Of a stretch of 51,019 bases of DNA, positions 18,048 through 26,601 are shown in pieces. Below the pieces are notes generated by a model. That model ran no database searches. It was not told the origin of the DNA and saw nothing but the letters and a program-made list of their open reading frames with translations. Position numbers and translations under genes: made by a program. Source of the DNA: Acidobacteriota bacterium (GTDB lineage: Bacteria; Acidobacteriota; Thermoanaerobaculia; Thermoanaerobaculales; Thermoanaerobaculaceae); assembly GCA_016213675.1 (NCBI GenBank), contig JACQZW010000017.1:1-51019 (forward strand). The letters run 5' to 3'. Positions within the stretch are counted from its first letter, which is position 1. Each line of letters opens with the position of its first letter.

Positions 18048-19165
18048 CAGCCCTCCGCCTGCACCGCCCGGTACACCGCGAGCGTCGCCTCCGCCGCCTT
18101 GTGCCAGCGGAACGCCTCGGCCCGCCGCCGGCCCCTCGCCCCCAGGCTCGCCCGCATCTCGGGCTGCCCGAGGACCTTCCTCATCGCCGCCGCCAGCTCC
18201 ACGACGTCGCGGGGATTGACCCGCAGCACCGCCTCACCGGTCACCTCGCGCACCGCCGCGACGTCGCCGGCCACCACCGGCACGCCGCACGCCATCGCCT
18301 CCAGCACCGGCAGGCCGAACCCCTCGTAGAGCGTCGGGTAGACGAACGCCGTGGCCCGGTGGAAGAGCGCGGCGAGCTCGGTGCGGCTGACGTGCCCGAG
18401 GCAGATCACCCGCCCCGACAGACCCATCGCGCCGGCCCGGCCCGACAGCTCGCCGTCCGGCCTGAAGCCGCCGGCCATGACGAGCGGCGGCGTCTCGCCG
18501 CGCCCGTCGTGGACCAGGATCTGGTAGGCCTTGAGCAACCCCTCGGCGTTCTTGTGCGGCTTGTGGTTGCCGATGTGGAGGAGGTACGGCGGGGCGATCG
18601 CGAGCCGGCGCAGCACCTGCTCGTCCCGCACCTCGTCGGCCGGCTCGAGGAAGACCTCGTCGACGCCGTGCGGGATCACGGTCAGCCGCGCTTCGGTCGC
18701 CCCGAACAGCCGCCGCAGGTCGCCCGCCGTGGTCTCCGACACCGTGATGACCCGCCGCGCCCGCCGCACCGCGGCCCGGATGAACCAACGGGCGTAGGAG
18801 AACGCCCACGGGTGCGGCAGGAACTCCGGGAAGAGTACGTGGATGATGTCGTGCACCGTGACGACCAGGCGCCCCGGGTAGAGCAGCGGCAGGACGTAGT
18901 GCGGGACGTGCAGCACCTTGACGCCGGCGCGCCAGGCCGCCAGCGGCAGCGTCAACTGCTCGTGCACCGTGTAGCCCCCGGCATCGACCTCGATGACTCG
19001 CCAGTGGGCGGGCATGTCGGGGAGCTGGCTGCGGTTCTCCGGGGTGACGAACACCACGAGGTCGTCGAGCTCGCCGCCGCGGGCGAACTCCACGAGGAGC
19101 CCGCGCAGGTACGAGCCGATGCCGAAGTCCGCCAGCTTGCGTGCGTCGATTCCCAGCCGCCGCAT
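18047..19165 (-). CDS. GT4 family glycosyltransferase
   Basis: A 372-residue GT-B enzyme beginning RRLGIDARKLADFGIGSYLRG, a start typical of GT4 mannosyltransferases. It has an intact EX7E motif in LYEGFGLPVLEAMACGVPVV. It shares its last base with the first base of the next gene. ATG 19165 lies 8 nt after a TAGAAT box, so a second promoter may start here inside the cluster: the gap of 42 bp from the upstream glycosyltransferase is the only real gap in the operon. Confidence 0.93.
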   Translation of the reverse strand: MRRLGIDARKLADFGIGSYLRGLLVEFARGGELDDLVVFVTPENRSQLPDMPAHWRVIEVDAGGYTVHEQLTLPLAAWRAGVKVLHVPHYVLPLLYPGRLVVTVHDIIHVLFPEFLPHPWAFSYARWFIRAAVRRARRVITVSETTAGDLRRLFGATEARLTVIPHGVDEVFLEPADEVRDEQVLRRLAIAPPYLLHIGNHKPHKNAEGLLKAYQILVHDGRGETPPLVMAGGFRPDGELSGRAGAMGLSGRVICLGHVSRTELAALFHRATAFVYPTLYEGFGLPVLEAMACGVPVVAGDVAAVREVTGEAVLRVNPRDVVELAAAMRKVLGQPEMRASLGARGRRRAEAFRWHKAAEATLAVYRAVQAEG

Positions 19166-19173
19166 CGGGAAGC

Positions 19174-19179
19174 ATTCTA
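19174..19179 (-). promoter_or_regulatory. Candidate internal -10 box in the glycan operon
   Basis: TAGAAT on the minus strand, 8 nt before ATG 19165, in the only sizeable gap of the cluster. Confidence 0.45.
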
Positions 19180-19207
19180 GTCGCTGCCGGGGCCGCGTGC
19201 CGCGCCG

Positions 19208-20326
19208 TCAGTGCGACGCCGACGCCAGGTTCTCCAGGAGCGACCGCCACGCCTCCAGCGGGCCGTCCCAGCCGAGCCGGCGACCGCGGTCGAGCGCGAG
19301 CCGCTGCAGCTCCGCCTGGCGCGACGGCGTCAGCGCCTCGGCGATGCCGGCGGCGAGCGCCCGCGAGCTGCCGGACGCGACGGTGACCGCGGCCCCGCCC
19401 GCGACCTCGACGAGGGCGGCGGCGTCGGAGACCACACACGCCGCCCCGCACGCCAGCGCCTGGGCGAGCGGGAGGCCGAACCCTTCCTCCTCGGAGGCGA
19501 CCACGACGACCTCGGCGTGGCGCAACAACGCCCGGGCGTCGTCGCGCCCGACGTAGCCCGGGAGGTGAACGCGATCGCGGTCGGGGTGCGCCGCCAGGGC
19601 GCGCTCGAGCCAGCGTCCGCCCCACCCCGTTCGCCCGGCGAGCACGAGGTCGGGGGCGCCGCCCGGCCGGGCGAGCAGGAGGCCGTGCGCCTCGAGCAGC
19701 GTCGCCAGGCCCTTGCGCGGCTCGAGGGTGCCGAGCTGGACGACGTACGGCCGGCCGGCGGCGAAGCGCCGGCTCGTCGCCGCCGCCTCCCCGCCCGCCC
19801 CGTCCGGGGTGAAGAAGGCGTCGACGCCGGCGCCGATCACGTGGGCGCGCCGGGCGTGCTGCGGCCACACCTCGGCCAGGCGGTCGCGGGTCGCCCGCGA
19901 CAGGCACACCACCTCGTCGGCCACGCCCAGCGATCCCTCGAGGTAGGCGTTGAAGCAGAAGCGGTTCGCCAGCGTGTGCTGGCGCGGCCGGGTCCGCGGA
20001 GTGAGGTCGTGGACCATCAGCACAGCCGGGACCTCGAGGCGGCGGGGCAGGATGCCCAGCGTCGCGAGGTAGGCGTCGGCGCGGCCGGACAGGAGCGGAC
20101 CGGCCAGGGTGTTGAGCCAGATCGTGCCCGGCTCCGGGACGGGCGGTGCGAGGACCGTGGCGCGGGCGCCGAGGTCGTCGAGCCCGAGCGCGGTCTCCCG
20201 CCGCGGCAGGCACAGGACGAGCTCCCAGCCGGTCCGTTCCGCGAGGCCGCGCAGCAGGCCCTCGAGCCACACCCCGACCCCGGTGCGCTCGCCGAGCAGC
20301 GGCCGGGCGTCACACGCGATACGCAT
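19208..20326 (-). CDS. GT4 family glycosyltransferase with altered EX7E motif
   Basis: A 372-residue GT-B fold protein (start RIACDARPLLGERTGVGVWLEG). The nucleotide-sugar domain is present, with LGTLEPRKG near 195 and the expected C-terminal motif region. However, EGFGLPLAQALACG has Gln where the second Glu of EX7E normally lies; the three neighbouring GT4 enzymes all keep Glu. The enzyme may be altered in activity or donor use. It overlaps the upstream glycosyltransferase by 17 bp. Confidence 0.92.
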   Translation of the reverse strand: MRIACDARPLLGERTGVGVWLEGLLRGLAERTGWELVLCLPRRETALGLDDLGARATVLAPPVPEPGTIWLNTLAGPLLSGRADAYLATLGILPRRLEVPAVLMVHDLTPRTRPRQHTLANRFCFNAYLEGSLGVADEVVCLSRATRDRLAEVWPQHARRAHVIGAGVDAFFTPDGAGGEAAATSRRFAAGRPYVVQLGTLEPRKGLATLLEAHGLLLARPGGAPDLVLAGRTGWGGRWLERALAAHPDRDRVHLPGYVGRDDARALLRHAEVVVVASEEEGFGLPLAQALACGAACVVSDAAALVEVAGGAAVTVASGSSRALAAGIAEALTPSRQAELQRLALDRGRRLGWDGPLEAWRSLLENLASASH

Positions 20327-21605
20327 CGGGGAACCTCTCGGGCAGGCCCGCGGCCCGGCGCAGCACCGCGGCGGTGGCCCTGGCGGCCTCGTCCCAGTCG
20401 AAGCGCGCGGCCCGGGCGAGCCCAGCCGCAGCCAGGTGTTCCCGCAGCTCGGGGTCGCCGGCGAGGCGGACGATGGCCGCCGCGATCGCGTCGGGATCGT
20501 GGGGATCGACGTAGAGCGCGGCGTCGCCCGCCACCTCGGGAAGCGACGAGCAAGGCGAGGTGATCACCGGCACACCGCACGCCATGGCCTCGACGACGGG
20601 TAGGCCGAACCCCTCGAGGAACGACGGGAAGACCAACGCCTCGGCCTGCCGCAGCGCGGCCGCGAGCTCGGCCCGGTCGAGGTAGTCGAGGTGGACGATG
20701 CGGCGCCGCACCGGCGAGGCGGCCAGCGCGGCCTGCGCGGCCTCGGTGTGCCAGCCCCAGCGGCCGACCAGGACGAGGTCGCCGGGATACCCCGCCGCGC
20801 ACGCCCGGGCGAAGCCGTCGAGGAGGCCGACGACGTTCTTGCGCGGCTCGAGCGTCGAGACGAACAGCACGAAGCGCGCCGGCAGCGCCGGGGGGCGCCC
20901 GCCCGCGGCGGCGGCGGCGAAGGCGGGGTCGACCCCCTCGTGGATCACGTGAATGCGCCGCGGCCCCACGCCGGCGAGCTCCGCGAGGTCGTCGGCGGTG
21001 GCCTGCGAGACGGCGATCAGCGCGTCGGCGGCGAACAGCGCGCCGGGCAGGTTGCGGCGCAGGTTGTCGAGGGTCTCGCGCTGGACCGTCTCGGGCAGGC
21101 GGAGGAAGCCGAGGTCGTGGACGGTGGCGACCAGGCGCCGCACCACGGGGCGGTGGCGCTCCGGCACGAAGAAGTTGGGCGCGAAGAAGACGTCGACGCC
21201 GTCGAGGAACATCAGGGTCCGCTCGACGACCACCCGGAGGAACTTGAGCGTCGGTCCGATCGGCAGCAGGAACCCGGGCGGCAGGTGGTGAAAGCGAAAG
21301 CGCGAGCGGAGCGAGGTGGGGAGCGGCGGCGGCGACGGCTCGTCGGGAGCGGCGAAGGCGTGGGCGTAGAAGTGCAGCTCGATGCCCGGGTCGACCTCGG
21401 GCAGCCGCGCGAGGACGTTCCACTCGTACCAGCCGACGCCGGTCATCTGCTCGAAGAACGGGAAGATGTCGACCCCGACGGCGAGCACGTCCTCGCCCTG
21501 CACCTCGCGCCGCCACCAGCGGCCGAGCCGAGCCGCGATCGTCCCGGCGAGGTCGCGGGCGAGGTGGGCGAAGAAGGTGACGGTGACGGCGATGCGCCGG
21601 CCCAT
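20310..21605 (-). CDS. GT4 family glycosyltransferase
   Basis: A 431-residue GT-B enzyme and first gene of the leftward glycan operon. It begins MGRRIAVTVTFFAHLARDL and carries FVSTLEPRKNVVGLLDGF (nucleotide-binding region) and an intact EX7E motif EGFGLPVVEAMACGVPVI. The N-terminal 45 residues are longer than in its neighbours and include an amphipathic helix that may anchor it to the membrane. The start at ATG 21605 is 27 bp from a divergent gene. Confidence 0.92.
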   Translation of the reverse strand: MGRRIAVTVTFFAHLARDLAGTIAARLGRWWRREVQGEDVLAVGVDIFPFFEQMTGVGWYEWNVLARLPEVDPGIELHFYAHAFAAPDEPSPPPLPTSLRSRFRFHHLPPGFLLPIGPTLKFLRVVVERTLMFLDGVDVFFAPNFFVPERHRPVVRRLVATVHDLGFLRLPETVQRETLDNLRRNLPGALFAADALIAVSQATADDLAELAGVGPRRIHVIHEGVDPAFAAAAAGGRPPALPARFVLFVSTLEPRKNVVGLLDGFARACAAGYPGDLVLVGRWGWHTEAAQAALAASPVRRRIVHLDYLDRAELAAALRQAEALVFPSFLEGFGLPVVEAMACGVPVITSPCSSLPEVAGDAALYVDPHDPDAIAAAIVRLAGDPELREHLAAAGLARAARFDWDEAARATAAVLRRAAGLPERFPDAYRV

Positions 21606-21618
21606 GGCGGCGCAAGCG

Positions 21619-21625
21619 TACACTA
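21619..21625. promoter_or_regulatory. Overlapping divergent -10 boxes
   Basis: TACACT (plus, 21619-21624) is 8 nt before ATG 21633. On the other strand TAGTGT (21620-21625) is 14 nt before ATG 21605. One 7 bp site could serve both genes. Confidence 0.4.
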
Positions 21626-21632
21626 GCCGCCC

Positions 21633-22689
21633 ATGCGCCGCCTCGCTCTTCTCATCGCAATTGCCGTCGTGCTCGGCGTGGCGGCCTGGCTCGGGTGGCG
21701 CTGGTGGACGGCACCGCCTCTGCTGCCGGCCGCGACGCTCGCGGCCGACGCGGCGCGAGTGCCCGAGGCGGTCGACGGCGCGGTGGTCGTCGGCGAGCCG
21801 GCGAAGGCGATCCGCTGGCTGTTCCGCCATCCGCAGGCGGGCGCGCTCGTCGGCGTCGCCTCCGGCGAGGCGCGCCGGCGCGCCGACACGCTGCGCGGCG
21901 TGGTCCTGGCGCTGGCCCGTGACGCGCGCGGCCCGCTCCGCCTGTGGTGGCGGGGCCGGGAGCTCGCCGTGGCGGCGACCGTCGGCGCGGGCACGCGCGA
22001 CGCGATGCGCGAGGTCGCGGCGCTGTCGTCGCTCGCCGTGGCGGCGGCGCCGGCCGGCGACGACGTCGGCGAGGTCGCCCTCGCCACCGCTGCGGAGCTG
22101 CTCCGCGGCTCGTCCGCCCTGCCGGGCGCCGTGCCGGACGGCCGCTGGTCCGCCGTCGCCTCCCTGGGCGGCCGGTGGTGGTGGGTGCGCGCCGAGCGCA
22201 ACCGGCTGGAGGCCGTCACCGGTGTCCCGCCCGAGCTCCCCGTGCTCGAGGACCGGAGCGTCGTGACCAGTACCGACGTCCACGCCCTGCTCGCCGCGCT
22301 GTCGCCGTCGCTCGACCACCACGACGCCGTGCGGCTGGTCGTCGACGAGCGCGGCGACTGGGCACTCGGCCTCGCGGCCCTCGCGCACCGCCGAGCGGTT
22401 GCTCGCGGCGGCCGGCATCACGAGCGCCCGCTTCGGCGACGGCACCGCGTTCGCGTCGGCGTCCGCGCTGCTCCCGGCCCTGGCCGGCCCGGTCCGCGTC
22501 GACGAGGGCGCCGTGCGCGGCGGCGACCTCGCCGCTCTCGCCCGCCGGCTCGCCGGGGCCGAGTTCGTGCTCGTCGTCACCGGCGCCGACGGGGCCGACC
22601 TGCGGCGGGCCGCCGACCTCCTGGACGGCATCCGCGCGGCGCGCTGGCGCGTCACGCCGGCCGGTGGATGCGTCGTCCTCGAGTGGTAG
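21633..22689 (+). pseudogene. Membrane-anchored protein of unknown function, frameshifted
   Basis: Starts with one transmembrane helix (RRLALLIAIAVVLGVAAWLGW) and continues as an Ala/Val-rich domain to about codon 250 (22380). There the reading frame loses coding character. A second frame shifted by one base takes over without a start codon of its own (ERLLAAAGITSARFGDGTAF, from about 22393) and runs to a TAG at 22687-22689. The two pieces together make about 350 residues, so one indel near 22375-22393 breaks the gene. It may be a true mutation or a sequencing error in GC-rich DNA. I do not recognise the family. Its stop codon overlaps the TAGCAT box of the next gene. Confidence 0.7.
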
Positions 22690-22692
22690 CAT
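22687..22692 (+). promoter_or_regulatory. Candidate -10 box, leaderless enoyl-CoA hydratase gene
   Basis: TAGCAT, 7 nt before GTG 22700. Its first three bases are the stop codon of the preceding gene. Confidence 0.45.
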
Positions 22693-22699
22693 CGACGGC

Positions 22700-23479
22700 G
22701 TGGACCCCGTTCGTGCCTCGCTGGATGGCCCGCTCCTCGTCCTCGAGCTCGCCCGCCCGGAGACCGGCAACGCGCTGGCGGCCGATCTCGTCGGCGCCCT
22801 CACCGCGGCACTCGTCGCGTCACCGGGCGGCGGCGCCCGCGCCGTCGTCCTGACCGGCGCGGGGAAGCACTTCTGCACCGGGGCGGACCTCGGCGAGCTC
22901 GCCCGCCTGCAGGACGCCTCCCCGGAGGAGCGACTGGCCGACGCCGAGCACCTGGCCGCGCTCTACGCCGCCGTCCTGCGCTGCCCACTGCTCACCGTCG
23001 CGGCGCTGCGCGGCGCGGCCTACGGCGGCGGCCTCGGCCTGGCCGGGGCCTGCGACCTCGTGGTCGCGGCGCCCGATGCCCGGCTGCAGTTCTCCGAGGT
23101 GCGGCTCGGCTTCGTGCCGGCGCTCATCTCGGTGTTCCTGCCCCGCCGCGTCCCGGCGGCCGGGCTCGCCCGCCTCTTCCTCGACCCCGAGCCGCTCGAC
23201 GCCGCCGGCGGTCTCGCCGTCGGCCTCGTCGACGAGGTCGCCGACGACCCCCTCGCCCGCGCCCGCGAGCGCGGCCGGGCCTTCGCCCGCAAGACCTCGC
23301 GGGCGGCGATCGCGGCGACCAAGCGGCTCGCGCTGGACAACGCCCTCCCCCGCCTTGACGAGCAGCTCGCCCATGCGGCGAGGGTCAACGCGGACCAGCG
23401 CGACGACCCGGAGTGCCGGCGCGGCGTCGCGCACTTCCTCGCCCACCGGGCGTTCCCCGACTGGTCCGACGGCCAGTAG
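22700..23479 (+). CDS. Enoyl-CoA hydratase/isomerase family protein
   Basis: A 259-residue crotonase-fold enzyme acting on acyl-CoA. The oxyanion-hole segments are present: GKHFCTGADLGEL near 55 and RGAAYGGGLGLAGACDLVVA near 105. The catalytic-Glu region reads FSEVRLGFVPALIS, which resembles methylglutaconyl-CoA hydratases more than classical short-chain enoyl-CoA hydratases. The first catalytic Glu of crotonase (GGGxE) is Gly here, as in those relatives. This hints at leucine or isoprenoid breakdown, but no pathway partner is adjacent. GTG 22700 is chosen by the family N-terminus and the TAGCAT box upstream. Confidence 0.88.
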   Translation: MDPVRASLDGPLLVLELARPETGNALAADLVGALTAALVASPGGGARAVVLTGAGKHFCTGADLGELARLQDASPEERLADAEHLAALYAAVLRCPLLTVAALRGAAYGGGLGLAGACDLVVAAPDARLQFSEVRLGFVPALISVFLPRRVPAAGLARLFLDPEPLDAAGGLAVGLVDEVADDPLARARERGRAFARKTSRAAIAATKRLALDNALPRLDEQLAHAARVNADQRDDPECRRGVAHFLAHRAFPDWSDGQ

Positions 23480-23503
23480 AGGCGGGACCTGCCTGGACGA
23501 CGC

Positions 23504-23673
23504 GGGGAGAGGAAAGAGGGGAGAGGGGAGAGGCCCCCACTCAAACCAAGAGAAGAGGCCGGCCGTCCATGGGCGGCCGCTACGGTCTTCGACCACTGAC
23601 CATCGACCCTCGGCCTGCCGAGCGGGGGATTTTACCCTCTCCCCTCTTCCCTCTCCCCTCTACCCTCTCCCCT
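23504..23673. terminator. Purine/pyrimidine inverted repeat between convergent genes
   Basis: A G/A-only tract (23504-23533) and a C/T-only tract (23635-23673) are imperfect reverse complements about 100 bp apart, forming a long potential stem between the convergent hydratase and mqnE genes. The interval holds no gene; it includes a short GGGCGGCCGCTAC sequence related to the palindromic repeat ends. Confidence 0.5.
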
Positions 23674-23691
23674 GGTCGGGCGGGTGGGGGA

Positions 23692-24858
23692 TCAGCTATT
23701 GAACACCGGGGCGAGGTCGATGTTGCCGGCGGGCGGTGGGGCCTGGCCGAGGGCCGGGCGCTCGAGCGGGTTGTAGAGCGTGTCGCGCTCGACCGGCACC
23801 CGTCCGGCCTCGCGGATGAGGTGCTCGAGCTCGCGCCGCGACATCCCCTGGCCGGCCTGGCCGCCGGCGGCCCAGGTGATCCGCTCGTCGACCACCGTGC
23901 CGTCGAGGTCGTCGGCGCCGAAGTGCAGCGCCACCTGCGCCGCCTTCTGCCCGAGCATGATCCAGTACGCCTTGACGTGCGGGATGTTGTCGAGTAGCAG
24001 GCGCGACACCGCGATCGTCTGGAGGTCGAGCTTGCCGGTCGTCGGCTGGATGTGGTCGAGCCGGGTGTTGGCCGGGTGGAAGGCGAGCGGGATGAAGCAC
24101 TGCATGCCGCCGGTGCGATCCTGTAACTCGCGGAGGCGCACAAGATGATCGACGCGCTCCTCGGCGGTCTCGATGTGGCCGTAGAGCATCGTGCAGTTCG
24201 ACTTCAGGCCGAAGCGGTGGACCTGCTCGGCGATCTCCAGCCACCGTTCGCCTGAGGTCTTGTGGTCGCAGATCACCGAGCGGACCCGCTCCGCGAAGAT
24301 CTCCGCGCCGCCGCCGGGGCAGGAGTCGAGGCCGGCGGCGACGAGCCGGCGCAGCGCCTCCTCGAGCGGGACCTTGGCGCGCTGGGTGATGAAGTCCAGC
24401 TCGACCATGGTCAGCGCCTTGAGGTGGATCCACGGGAAACGCGCCTTGAGGGTGCGAAACAGCGCCTCGAAGTAGTCGAGGCCGAGCTTGGGGTGCAGGC
24501 CGCCGACGATGTGCAGCTCGGTGACCGACTCGGTGACGTCGCGCGCCGCCACCTCGACCGCCTCCTCGACGGTGTAGGTCCAGCCGCGCGGCCCGCCGTA
24601 CTTCTCGGCGAAGGCGCAGAGCGCGCACGAGGCCACGCACACGTTGGTCGGGTTGAGGTGCCGGTTGACGTTGAAGTAGGCCACGTCGCCGTGCATCCGC
24701 TCGCGCACGTGGTTGGCCAGCCGGCCCACGCCGAGCAGGTCGTGGGTGGTCGCCAGGATCACGCCGTCGTCGAACGTCAGCCGCTCACCGGCCACCACGC
24801 GGCCGGAGATCGGCGCCAGGCGTGCGTCCAGGAACGGTTCGAGGGTCGCGGCGGCCAC
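23692..24858 (-). CDS. mqnE: Aminofutalosine synthase (radical SAM)
   Basis: Joins the chorismate-derived enolpyruvyl benzoate to adenosine using S-adenosylmethionine radical chemistry, an early step of the futalosine route to menaquinone. The 388-residue protein has the CxxxCxxC iron-sulfur motif (Cys74, Cys78, Cys81 in NVCVASCALC), the family block ELHIVGGLHPKLGLDYFE, and the C-terminal substrate region PGGGAEIFAERVR. MqnE and MqnC are close relatives; length and the GGLHPKL block favour MqnE. The start is GTG 24858, 6 nt after a TAGAGT box. No other menaquinone genes are in the window. Confidence 0.9.
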   Translation of the reverse strand: MAAATLEPFLDARLAPISGRVVAGERLTFDDGVILATTHDLLGVGRLANHVRERMHGDVAYFNVNRHLNPTNVCVASCALCAFAEKYGGPRGWTYTVEEAVEVAARDVTESVTELHIVGGLHPKLGLDYFEALFRTLKARFPWIHLKALTMVELDFITQRAKVPLEEALRRLVAAGLDSCPGGGAEIFAERVRSVICDHKTSGERWLEIAEQVHRFGLKSNCTMLYGHIETAEERVDHLVRLRELQDRTGGMQCFIPLAFHPANTRLDHIQPTTGKLDLQTIAVSRLLLDNIPHVKAYWIMLGQKAAQVALHFGADDLDGTVVDERITWAAGGQAGQGMSRRELEHLIREAGRVPVERDTLYNPLERPALGQAPPPAGNIDLAPVFNS

Positions 24859-24864
24859 GCGCGA

Positions 24865-24870
24865 ACTCTA
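24865..24870 (-). promoter_or_regulatory. Candidate -10 box, leaderless mqnE
   Basis: TAGAGT on the minus strand, 6 nt before GTG 24858. Confidence 0.5.
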
Positions 24871-24928
24871 CCACGCGGGGCAACCCCCTGCGACGGCGTC
24901 TCTGTGGCCGGCGACGCTCCCGGGCTGC

Positions 24929-24934
24929 TACGAT
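24929..24934 (+). promoter_or_regulatory. Candidate -10 box for the 24941 gene
   Basis: TACGAT, 6 nt before GTG 24941. Confidence 0.45.
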
Positions 24935-24940
24935 CGCGGC

Positions 24941-25324
24941 GTGATCTCCGTGCGTCGCTTCGCCGCGGTGGGCGCGGCCGCGGTGTCCATCGCGCTCGGC
25001 GCCGTCCAGGCCGGCCTCAGGCTTACGGAGCGGCCGGCCGAGCCGCCGGCAGCCGCCGCGCTCGCCCCCCTCGCGAGGGCGCCGATCCCGGCCGGCTCGG
25101 CGGTCGCCCTCGTCGTCCCAATGGGCCTCGACGGCGGCCGCACCTCGCCGCTGCTCTACGAGTCCGCCTGGCAGCGTCCCGACCTGCGCTGGACCGTCGC
25201 GAGCGACCCGCGGGTCGGCGAGTGCGCGTACCTGGTCGCCCTCGGGGGCGCGGACGTACCTCCGGGCTGGCGACCCGCCTGGCACGGCGGGATCGTCACC
25301 GTGCTCGTGCGGGAGGGGCGGTGA
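24941..25324 (+). CDS. Small exported or anchored protein, function unknown
   Basis: A 127-residue protein with one N-terminal hydrophobic helix (AVGAAAVSIALGAVQAGLRL) and a compact domain with a YLVALGG turn near 100. The helix could be an uncleaved anchor. It overlaps the following membrane protein by 4 bp (GTGA), so the two are likely made together. In other genomes small proteins of this kind accompany multi-pass sugar or lipid enzymes, but no family is recognised here. The GTG start is set by the TACGAT box and the hydrophobic helix. Confidence 0.65.
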   Translation: MISVRRFAAVGAAAVSIALGAVQAGLRLTERPAEPPAAAALAPLARAPIPAGSAVALVVPMGLDGGRTSPLLYESAWQRPDLRWTVASDPRVGECAYLVALGGADVPPGWRPAWHGGIVTVLVREGR

Positions 25325-26601
25325 GCGAGGCGCTCGCGATCGTCGCCGTCCTCCTCGTCGGCGCCGCCGCGTGGCGCACCGCGGCGCACCGCGGGGCGCC
25401 GCCGGCGCTCCCGGCGGCGGTGGTGTGGGGCGGCCTCGCGGTGACGGCGTGGCTGGCGGTCCTGCAACTCGCCGGCGTGCGTTGGTCGGCTCCGGCACTG
25501 GCGGTCCCGGTCGCGGCGGCGGCGATCGTGCTCCTCGTCACGCCGCCGCCCGTGCGCGGGCCGGCCGGCAACGGACGACCATGGGCCGGCGTGGCCGCCG
25601 CGGCGGTCGCGCCCGCCGTGCTCCTGGCCGCGACGGCACCCGTCGGCGGCTGGGACTTCCGCTACATCTGGGGCCTCAAGGCCCGCGCCTTCGCCCTCGC
25701 CGGCGCTCACGACCCCTCGTGGCTCGCCTGGCCCGGCCATGCCTTCGCGCATCCCGACTACCCGCCGCTGTGGCCCGACCTGCTCGCCGCGGCCGCGCTC
25801 GCCGGCGGCGACGCGACCCGCGCCGCCGCGCTCTGGCATGCCGTCGTGGTCGCCGCGCTCGCCGCGGCGTGCTGGTGGGCCGCCGGCGGGGCCCCGGCGC
25901 GCCTTCGTGCCCTCGCGGCGGTCGCCGGCGGCTGGACGCCGGTCATGCTCCTGCCCGCCTATGCCGGGTACGCCGAGCCGTTGCTGGCGCTCGCCGTCGT
26001 CGTCGCGCTCGCGACGCTCCGGGATCGCGACGGGCCGGCCCCGCCTTCCCCGTGGGTCTTGGCCGCAAGCATCGCCGCCCTGAGCCTGGTGAAGAACGAG
26101 GGCACCGCCCTGGCCGTCGGGATCGCCCTCGCGGGCGCCTGGGCGGCGCGCGGCCGGGATGGCGCCGTGATCGCCGCGGGGCTGCTGCCGGCCGTCGCCT
26201 GGCACGTTCTTCGGCTTGCCAACGGGATCCCGGGCGAGCCGTTCGTCCTCTCCCCGGCGTTCCTCGCCGGCCGCCTCGGCGAGCTGCCGGCCGCCTTCGC
26301 CCGGACGCTGCGGGTCGACGTCGTGGTCCTCCTCGTCGCCTGGGGGCTCGCGCTCGTCGCGCTCGGCGGCCGAGAGGAGCGCGGTGTTCGGATCGCACTC
26401 GCGGTGTGGGGCCTCGCGGCGCTCGCCACCTACATCGGCGCCGCGCCCGACCTCGCGTGGCGGCTCGAGGGCTCCCTCGACCGGGTGCTGGTCGCGCCGC
26501 TGCCGGCTACGATCGCGCTGGCGCTGGGGTCGAGCCTTCGCCCTCGAGCAGACGCACGACCAGAATCGGGCAGTGCGCCAGGTGCAGCACCTTCCGCGTG
26601 A
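25321..26601 (+). CDS. Polytopic membrane protein, possible GT-C type glycosyltransferase
   Basis: A 426-residue protein with roughly ten transmembrane helices. An extracytoplasmic loop between helices 3 and 4 carries GGWDFRYIWGLKARAFA followed by HPDYPPLWPDL. The aromatic/Asp-rich first loop and PDYPPLWP are reminiscent of GT-C (ArnT/PMT-like) enzymes that use lipid-linked sugars, though the classical DxD or ExD is not clear. Its last ~30 codons overlap the convergent universal stress gene by 95 bp, and the C-terminal tail (PRADARPESGSAPGAAPSA) is low complexity, so its original stop may have been lost. Confidence 0.7.
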   Translation: MSEALAIVAVLLVGAAAWRTAAHRGAPPALPAAVVWGGLAVTAWLAVLQLAGVRWSAPALAVPVAAAAIVLLVTPPPVRGPAGNGRPWAGVAAAAVAPAVLLAATAPVGGWDFRYIWGLKARAFALAGAHDPSWLAWPGHAFAHPDYPPLWPDLLAAAALAGGDATRAAALWHAVVVAALAAACWWAAGGAPARLRALAAVAGGWTPVMLLPAYAGYAEPLLALAVVVALATLRDRDGPAPPSPWVLAASIAALSLVKNEGTALAVGIALAGAWAARGRDGAVIAAGLLPAVAWHVLRLANGIPGEPFVLSPAFLAGRLGELPAAFARTLRVDVVVLLVAWGLALVALGGREERGVRIALAVWGLAALATYIGAAPDLAWRLEGSLDRVLVAPLPATIALALGSSLRPRADARPESGSAPGAAPSA

